From positions 2,073,001 to 2,137,000 of the forward strand of contig NC_092670.1 of the NCBI RefSeq assembly GCF_964355755.1: DNA of 64,000 bases, in the 5' to 3' direction. Shown here one piece after another: positions 22,001 to 31,600 of this stretch (positions are counted from its first letter, which is position 1; the number at the start of each line of letters is the position of its first letter). The position numbers and the translations under genes are program-made. The notes under the pieces are model-generated. The model saw only the letters and a program-made list of their open reading frames with translations, was not told the DNA's origin and made no database searches. This stretch comes from Antedon mediterranea (taxonomy: Eukaryota > Echinodermata > Crinoidea > Comatulida > Antedonidae).

Positions 22001-25000
22001 TAAATTGTTTATAAACGTGTTTCAGTTGACTGGGCAATTTAACTCCTTTTTATTTATTTTCATTACAATTCATTATGGTCTTGTCTATCAATAACTAAAT
22101 TATTTTAAATACTGCTGCGCATTCAAAATTATGAGGAAACGACAATTTTAGAAAAGAACTTGTTGCAAATAAAGTTTAGATTAGATGGAATATTCCAGTT
22201 GCCTCTTCAGAATTATATTAACATTGATTATATTAACATGCAACATTATAACCATAAACATTTCATTCAAAATTATGAGGGAAAAAAAGTTATGGTGAAA
22301 TGAACTTGTTGCAAGTGAAAGCTTCCTTTTTTTTCAGAATGTTATGAAAGAAAAGATGGTGCTGATTATAGAGGTTCAGTTAGTACCACCAATAGTGGAC
22401 ACACTTGCCAAAACTGGACATCACAAATAGCTCATGAAAATGGCATAACACCAGAGGAGTATCAAAACACAGGTTTGGGAGATCATAATTTCTGCCGTAA
22501 CCCGGATGAAGATATTCACCCTTGGTGTTTCATAACAGATTCAGATGTAATTTTTAGATACTGTCATGTTGGGCCACCATCAGATAACTGTGGTAGGTTG
22601 AAATTAGAAACAAATATATCATACCGTGTGACTAGGCATTTCAATTGTAGTTTTGATGTTAATTGGTCTTTTTTTCTATTTTTAAATTTATATTTGTTTA
22701 CGTTGTTGCAAGTATTATCATGTAAATTATCACAATTCAATTTTACTATGAAGATTATTTTGATAAATATACAATTCATATGAATGAATGAACGAACAAA
22801 CGAACGAACAAATGAATGACGACTTTCATAGTAAAGCAAATAAATTCCATTTTCGACCCTACTCTTTCAACTGGAGTTAGTTTTCCAGAGAAATAAAATT
22901 AACTAAACAATTATTCTTTTAATTTCAATACAAATGAAGATTAACAATGAATAATAGACACAATTGCAAAGGGCAAAAAAAAGTAAACATGCTTTTACAG
23001 GTCGGTTTTCAGACACAACTGAGAACAGAACAATTTGTTTTTCCTTTCTCGTCTTAATAATTTCCTTAACATAAAAGCTCATTTTGATAGCATACTACAA
23101 AACATTATTGTATTATTTACAAATTGTAATAATCAACAATCAAAATATGTTCACAGATTCAATCCCAACAGAGGCACCAACTGAGACACCAACCGAGGCA
23201 CCAACTTCAGCAGGTAATATTTAATTTTGATATACAGGCCTACATTAATGATTAAGTAATTCAAAACTACAGACCTGGATACAAAATGAGAGACCATGCT
23301 CTTTAAATCATGTTGCCCTTGTTAAAGTGTATTACTTGTTGGTTGAGAAGCAACAAATGCCATCACAAAAACACAAACACCTCATAAATATTTCACAGCA
23401 CTAGAGGCGCATGCAAATTAAAGTTTGAGAGATAATAATTGGAGATAGTGACTCCACGTGTACGCCTCATCATAGAGATATTATAGTTCAGTATTTTTTC
23501 TTCTTTCCATTTATTTTCATCACAATTTCTACTAAAATTAATTTTTTTATTAAGCTTTATCAGCATACACAATATCAGACTCTTTACTACAAGGCAATGG
23601 CTTTTATCATTACGCTGATTATGTCATGATTCGTCTGTACGACGTTTCACCAGAAGAATGTGCTGAACGATGTATTAAAGAATCATCGTTTCTTTGTCGA
23701 TGTTTTGATTATTATAAAAAAGATGCTAAGTGTGTTTTAATTAATACAAATAACAATATGGTTGTTGGTGGATTAAGACAACATCATCAGGATGATTCTT
23801 TTGACCATTATGAAAGAGGTAGGTTGACAAATATTTTATAATTATTCAAAAACTGCCGACAGAGGTTTAGGACAATAAGCCTAATGTTGTCGGGTTTTTT
23901 TTTGGATAAACATTGGGAAACAAACAAATCGTTTTTCTCATCAGAATATATCCTATGGTTAAACATTCGTCCCGCTACCCTTAGATGCTTTTCAAATCTT
24001 TTTCACAATTTTTAATTATTACAGATTCTATACCAGCAGAGGCACCAACTTCAGCAGGTAAACCTATTCAATTTCTATATAGACTTTAGTATAAACTTAG
24101 AGACAATACAAAAAAGGAGACCCTACTATACGATAGGGATGGTCTCGCCCCTTGGCTTCACAATTGTCTTCCCATCTTTTCCTATATTTACCTAATAATA
24201 TCATGTGTACATACAGAAGCAGTCTACACCAATGTTGTTTTTGTTTGTTTTACATAGATACCAACTTAGGTGTAATTATTCAATTTAATATAGATTTTTA
24301 CTTTACTTACCTAATATTGTAATTTGTATTAAAGAATATGATGTTTTGTTACAGACGCTATCACAACAGAGGCACCAGCTCAGTCAGTAGCATCAGGTAA
24401 ATTTTTGGATAACTGATTTATTTAAAATGGTAAGCAATGAAAACTCATTGGCAAGTACATGTATGCCTCATCTCTTTGTTCTACAAATGAATTAATCAAA
24501 CTTGTTTATCATGAACATGCTTTTATTAACATCGTCGTTAGACATAGGGCGTTTATTACTTTCTGCAATTTATCCCTGTTGTGGGCCGGCTGTGCCTTAA
24601 GTGGGCTAGTGTAATTTAATACTGTTTTCAAGTCCTGTATCATTTTTTGTCCATATTTGTTTTGGTCTTACAACGGGTCTTTTAACTTTCTTGTTATATT
24701 TAATTCCTTTAAGATCAAATTTTGCAGGTGTATTTATCTGTGAGTCTTTTTAGATGACCGTACCAGTTTAGCCTTTTTCCATTTTTCCAGTTTTAACATC
24801 CTAAACATTTCTTCATTTGTTCACTATGTCGGTCGGTCGGTCGGTCTGTCGGTCTGTCGGTCCGGTATCACTATGCGTTTTATCGCTTTCTGACCTTATC
24901 TTGATATCAGTTTAATCTAGCTAAGTCAATTTTTCACAGAATATTCCTTATGGCCAGGAATCGATGTGGTTATGTTTTCACGGTGCGCAATAAAAAATTA

Positions 25001-25643
25001 CGCGGTCTACGCACGATTTAACGAAATCACGTTTGTAATCATATCTTAACAACCATGAATCACAATTAAATAAAAGTTGGTACTCATAAATTTCAGGGCA
25101 TAAATCATCATATGGCAATACAATTACGTGCGTAGCGCATGTAACGCATGCGTACGCGCGCTTAAAATTTTCAAAATTTATTTTCGATGAAATAAGAGTA
25201 CGTTTCAGGCAATTTTAAGCGTTTACAAAATTGCCATGAGTGCGCAGATTTTGCGCGCGCACTGCGCGTTAAATGTTATTGCGCACTCTTTTTGCCCGAT
25301 TTCTGTTTTCTTGACTTACTTTTCAACTCGAAATTACGTTATACGAGCACGTCAAAAGTGACAGGCTACGCACGTGTAAATTAAAAAAATATAAATGTTT
25401 TTAAACATTTCAACATTTTTAAACATGTTCAGTAATTTCGGTCAGTATAGTTCACTATGTCGGTCGGTCCGTCTGTCTGTCGGTCTGTCTGTCTGTCGGT
25501 CTGTTTGTCTGTCGGTCCGGTATCACTATGCATTGTAGCACGCGACTTAATGGCTGTTGGCCTTGTTATTAGTTCAGTTCAGTTTTTAGTCGCGTGGAAG
25601 CGACGCTATAGTTCACTATGTCGGTCGGTCGGTCTGTCTGTCG

Positions 25644-25674
<31 letters not shown>

Positions 25675-28600
25675 GGTCCGGTATCACTATGCGTTTTATC
25701 GCTTTCTGACCTTATCTTGATATCAGTTTAATCTAGCTAGGTCAATTTTTCACAGTATATTCCTTATGGCCAGGAATCAATGTGGTTATGTTTTCACGGT
25801 GCGCAATAAAAAATTACGCGGTCTACGCACGATTTAACGAAATCATGTTTGTAATCATATCTTCACAACCATGAATCACAATTAAATAAAATTTGGTACT
25901 CATAAATTTCAGGGCATAAATCATCATATGGCAATACAATTACGTGCGTAGCGCATGTAACGCATGCGTACGCGCGTTTAAAATTTTCAAAATTTATTTT
26001 CGATGAAATAAGAGTACGTTTCAGGCAATTTTAAGCGTGCGTTAAGAGTGCGCATATTTTTGCGCGCGTTAAATGTTATTGCGCACTGTTTTTGCCCGAT
26101 TTCTGTTTTCTTGACTTACTTTTCAACTCGAAATCACGTTATACGAGCACGTCAAAAGTGACAGGCTACGCACGTGTAAATTAAAAAAATATAAATGTTT
26201 TTAAACATTTCCACATTTTTAAACATGTTCAGTAATTTCGGTCAGTATAGTTCACTATGTCGGTCGGTCGGTCTGTCTGTCGGTCTGTCGGTCTGTCCGT
26301 CGGTCCGGTATCACTATGCATTGTAGCACGCGACTTAATGGCTGTTGGCCTTGTTCTAAGGAGTTTTCGTTGAAATATGTGAAATACGAGGTTCCCCAGC
26401 ATAGCTTTATTTTTGAAATTTTAACTCGAAAACAAATGCATTATCACATTTTATTAGGGCTAAGTCATGTATTTTCTATTTTTAGTCGCGTGGAAGCGAC
26501 TCTATAGTTCACTATGTCGGTCGGTCGGTCTGTCTGTCGGTCTGTCTGTCGGTCTATCTGTCTGTCTGTCGGTCCGGTATCACTATGCGTTTTATCGCTT
26601 TCTGACCTTATCTTGATATCAGTTTAATCTAGCTAAGTCAATTTTTCACAGAATATTCCTTATGGCCAGGAATCGATGTGGTTATGTTTTCACGGTGCGC
26701 AATAAAAAATTACGTGGTCTACGCACGATTTAACGAAATCACGTTTGTAATCATATCTTAACAACCATGAATCACAATTAAATAAAAGTTGGTACTCATA
26801 AATTTCAGGGCATAAATCATCATATGGCAATACAATTACGTGCGTAGCGCATGTAACGCATGCGTACGCGCGCTTAAAATTTTCAAAATTTATTTTCGAT
26901 GAAATAAGAGTACGTTTCAGGCAATTTTAAGCGTTTACAAAATTGCCATGAGTGCGCAGATTTTGCGCGCGCACTGCGCGATAAATGTTATTGCGCACTC
27001 TTTTTGCCCAATTTCTGTTTTCTTGACTTACTTTTCAACTCGAAATTACGTTATACGAGCACGTCAAAAGTGACAGGCTACGCACGTGTAAATTAAAAAA
27101 ATATAAATGTTTTTAAACATTTCAACATTTTTAAACATGTTCAGTAATTTCGGTCAGTATAGTTCACTATGTCGGTCGGTCCGTCTGTCTGTCGGTCTGT
27201 CTGTCTGTCGGTCTGTCTGTCTGTCGGTCTGTTTGTCTGTCGGTCCGGTATCACTATGCATTGTAGCACGCGACTTAATGGCTGTTGGCCTTGTTATTAG
27301 TTCAGTTCAGTTTTTTTTTATACAACAGCGAGTTATGGACTATAAATAAGCTATGGAACATGCTTTAGTCACTGGGCAATTTATTTTCATCACAATTTTT
27401 TTTTATTGATTTTGATTCATTTCTTTTATTTTCGATTCAGCTTTATTGGCATATTCACTATCAGACTCTTTACTTTATCGTTCCGATTATGACGTGGCTA
27501 GTGTGGATGGCATTTCACTAGAAGAATGTGCTGAACGCTGTAAATTTAAATCATCATTTGTTTGTCGATCTTTTGATTATTACAAAGACGGTTACATGCG
27601 TGTGGCTGATATCGACAAAGGTGCTACGTGTTTTTTAATTAATGCAAATAACGATATGGCTGCTGGTGGATCAAGACGAAATGATCAGGATGAATCTTTT
27701 GTTCATTATGAAAGAGGTAAGTTGACGTATATTTAATTTCATAATCAAATACGGAGGTTTTAAGATGTTGCCTTAACTTCTTCATTTGTGCGTGTGCCCT
27801 TTATTTATTTGGATTTGTTTAGTTAGTCTTATTTATAATATGCGCCCATATACAAGCTGAGATTCCATTGCGGAAGGGTATGGTTGTACAATCGTACTAG
27901 TCGTAGTCGTTCAAATTTGTTCAAATTTGTTGTGGCCGTTGTTTCAAATACATTTTGGAGAAAAAAAATTAAGATAACTTATCTCTTCATTTTGTCTTTC
28001 CAACATAATCAATCGCAGAAATCCATCTTTCTAACCAAAATGTTAACGCATCTTGGTATATTTGACAAGCCAAGTCTACCAAATATGCAGGGTAGCAGAA
28101 TTTGAAAAGAAAAATTGTGTATAGTTCTCACATTTGTAAGATGCTTACGTAATATTTTTGGAAAGTTTTCCCAATACTCGTCAAAATGTAAAATGAAAAT
28201 AAAAACAATAGTAAACAAGTGACCATTTTTAGGCTAAAACCATCTTACCTCATCCAGCAGTTGTCAAAATATTGTTTGTGCGTGCGCAATTACAATGTAT
28301 TATAGTATGCTATGCTACAGTATTTTCTCACTTGGTATCTTATCTTTTAGTTAAAATGCACATCTGCCAACAGATACAAAATATATATACCGTTTACATT
28401 TCAATTAGTGTATATTTTGCATTCAGTATATACTTTGCATTTCTGTACTCTATAGTCTCCCTCAATAAAGCATTATTACGGGGGAGGGGTTGTTCATTGC
28501 CAGATATATACTGAACATCAGAAATTTGCTTAAAACGAAACATCAATAATAATAATAATACTGTAATAATATACTGCCATTATGAAGCGCCTAATATTGT

Positions 28601-31600
28601 GAAACCTCAAGTGCTGTACATATTATTACCTCGGTTATTTTTGGATCAAGCGTACCCATAATGCAGCTGTAAAAGCGCAAAGTTGTGCCTTTGTACACCG
28701 TACCTGCGTGGAAATGCCTTGCGTATATAGGTTGCAAGCAATTTGAAATACTATACTCACGATCAATAGTTCAACACCCGACACATTGCACCACATTGCC
28801 CTTACATTAAATGATTGAAATATTTTTTTTACATTTTTGCTTAATTATTTTTGTATTGCTTTCCATTTTTCTTTTTGTATAAACGTTATCTCTTGTTTTT
28901 TTTACAGATTATTATGAAATTTCAAATGGTGCTGATTATAGAGGTTCAGTCAGTTTATCTTTTTACCAATATTAGGCCTAAGTCGAAATGCAGTCTAGAC
29001 CCTAGACTACACGATGACGCGTGTGTAATTTTTATAAAATGATGCGTGTTAGACAGTGTCTGTTTAAAAGATTGTTCTGATTATAGAGGGATGTCAGATA
29101 AGGCCTACGGTACTGAATATCAGGGATTATGCATTGTGCCTTACGAAACATTACATCAAATTATTGAAAGATTGTTTTACTTTAATTTGCCATAATTTTT
29201 TTTTGCCTTCCATGTTCTTTTTGTATAACATTTATTTTGTCTCTTGTTTTTTCAGAATGTTATTTAAGTTCAGATGGTGAAGATTATAGAGGTTTAGTTA
29301 GTACCACAAATACTGGAAAAACTTGCCAAAAATGGACATCACAATCGCCTAATGAACATTCAAGAACACCACAAAACTACCCAAATAGAGGTTTGGGAAA
29401 ACACAACTTCTGCCGTAACCCTGATGATTACGGTAACCCTTGGTGTTACACAACAACAGACAGATGGGACAACTGTGATGAAACAGTTGGACGATCATAT
29501 GAAAATTGTGGTAGGTTAAATCTGATTTAATATTTGTTTGTTTTCTACCAATTCACAATGATGTGGTGGAATTGTGTCTGATGGTTTAGATGCTTGCTAC
29601 CAATCCAGTCACAATTCCATACTTTTAGTGTCAGTCACATAAGCACCAACTCAGTCAGTAGTATCAGGTGTACAATTTGTTAAATTTGTTGATAACTCAT
29701 TGATTTATTTCAATTGTAAACAATCCGAAAAATTATTGACAAGTACATGTAGGCCACATACTGTCGTTTTGTTCTACTGAAGAAAACATTTTTTTTTTTC
29801 GATTTAGCTTTATCAGCATACAAAAAATTTCCAGACTTAAAGAGAAGCACAGGACACGGTTCTTCTTACAGTGGAAGTTCTAAAGAAATATATAACTTTT
29901 CACCAGAAGAATGTGCTAGATTATGTACTGATGAATCATCGTTCGTTTGTCGATATTTTCATTATATAAAAAAATGGAGTAAATGTACTCTCTACACTGA
30001 AAATGATGAACCAGAATTTACTGAAGATGATTTTTACGACTATTATGAAAGAAGTAGGTTGACAAATATTTACAGATATTGAATTCCATAATTAAAACGA
30101 CTACCAAAGGTACCAAAATGTGTTTTAAATAATGCCAGATTCTTTTTTGATACATTTGTAAACTATAAATCAGAACAGTGTTTTCTCATCTGATTATATT
30201 ATATATCCTCTATATATATTAAACATTAAAGCTCATTTTGGTGGAATACTACAAAACACTTTAAGGCCAATACTAAATAATTGTTTGTCGTAGTTCTCTA
30301 GCACGGTAAATGGAGTTATGGTGATGTAACATGGCTAGCATATTATGGACGTATAATGTTCTGCACCTAAATGAAAAAAAATATCTGATTTTTTTAGCAA
30401 GTTTCAATGTCATTGCTGAAACAATTCTCTTTCAAAAACATTTTATTTTTAAGGCATTCCTCTGAGCTAAGAGTAGAGTACTCTCAAAATACAGATATTA
30501 TATACAGGACAGATAACGTGACAATGTGGATTTTGATTTGAAATACACTTTTGATCAAGACACATTAATATGGGTGGAAAATTAAATAAAAATCTTCAAA
30601 ATAGTGCAGCAAAACTGATCATTAACAAGAAAGTGTGATTCGGCTACAGCTTTAGACCAATACATTAGTTTCTACACTAAAAAAATCTGGCATCACATCT
30701 GATCTTTCATACTATCACCCAATTTCGATTCTTAAATGTTCATCGACAGGCTTGAAACCCGGCTTGGAAGTATTCATCTAACCTATATAAACAAACAATA
30801 AATAGAATAATTAAACTATGAGCAAAATTATGTCGTCATATAAATATTCAGATTATTATCTGTATTTTTTTTAAATATGGCTTTATTAAAAATTTAATAC
30901 ATTAAAAAAAATATATAGTTTGTTTTTGAGACTGGAAATTGGAAATTAGATGTTAGTTTCAATTGGAGAAAGGTTGGGTTGTTGGCATGGAATGACCTAA
31001 CTGTGATTAAGATTCGGTATCGTTTCAATTAAATTTATTTTTTACAGGCCCATGTGACATTGATAATGGAGGGTGTGCGGACATTTGTACTCTTTCCAAT
31101 TTCCAAGTCAAATGCAGCTGTTCACCTCACTTTTCACTAGCGGAAGACGGACACTTATGTGTGGCAAAATCATGTAAAGATAATGGATATGAATGTAGCC
31201 AGCTTTGCAATGACGATGAGGGGGTGGCGAAGTGTGTTTGCACCGAAGGGTACACTCTGGCAAATGACCATCGAACTTGTGAAATTATCAGCGATGTCCA
31301 GCCAAAGTTAATCGTTGTTACAGATACAAACAATGTATCGGAATATCCAGGTTTCGACGGCGATTCTACTCAGAATACTGTAATAAACAACATGACTTTT
31401 GAGGGTGCTTCCAACATTGTCTTAATTGATTATGACATCAGACAGAATTATATGTATTTGTCAGACGTTTCACGTGAATCTATTTTTAGGTATGTTTATT
31501 GTTAGGATGTTATATGTAGGCCTATGTTTAATTTTAAGGTTCATTCAAGTCAATATCATTAATTCTCAATTTGTTATCAATCAGTTCAATTTAGATTCTG

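Noticed and set aside
25457-27349. Frames of SVCLSVGLSVC-type repeats
   Set aside because: Translation of the GTCTGTCGGTC microsatellite.
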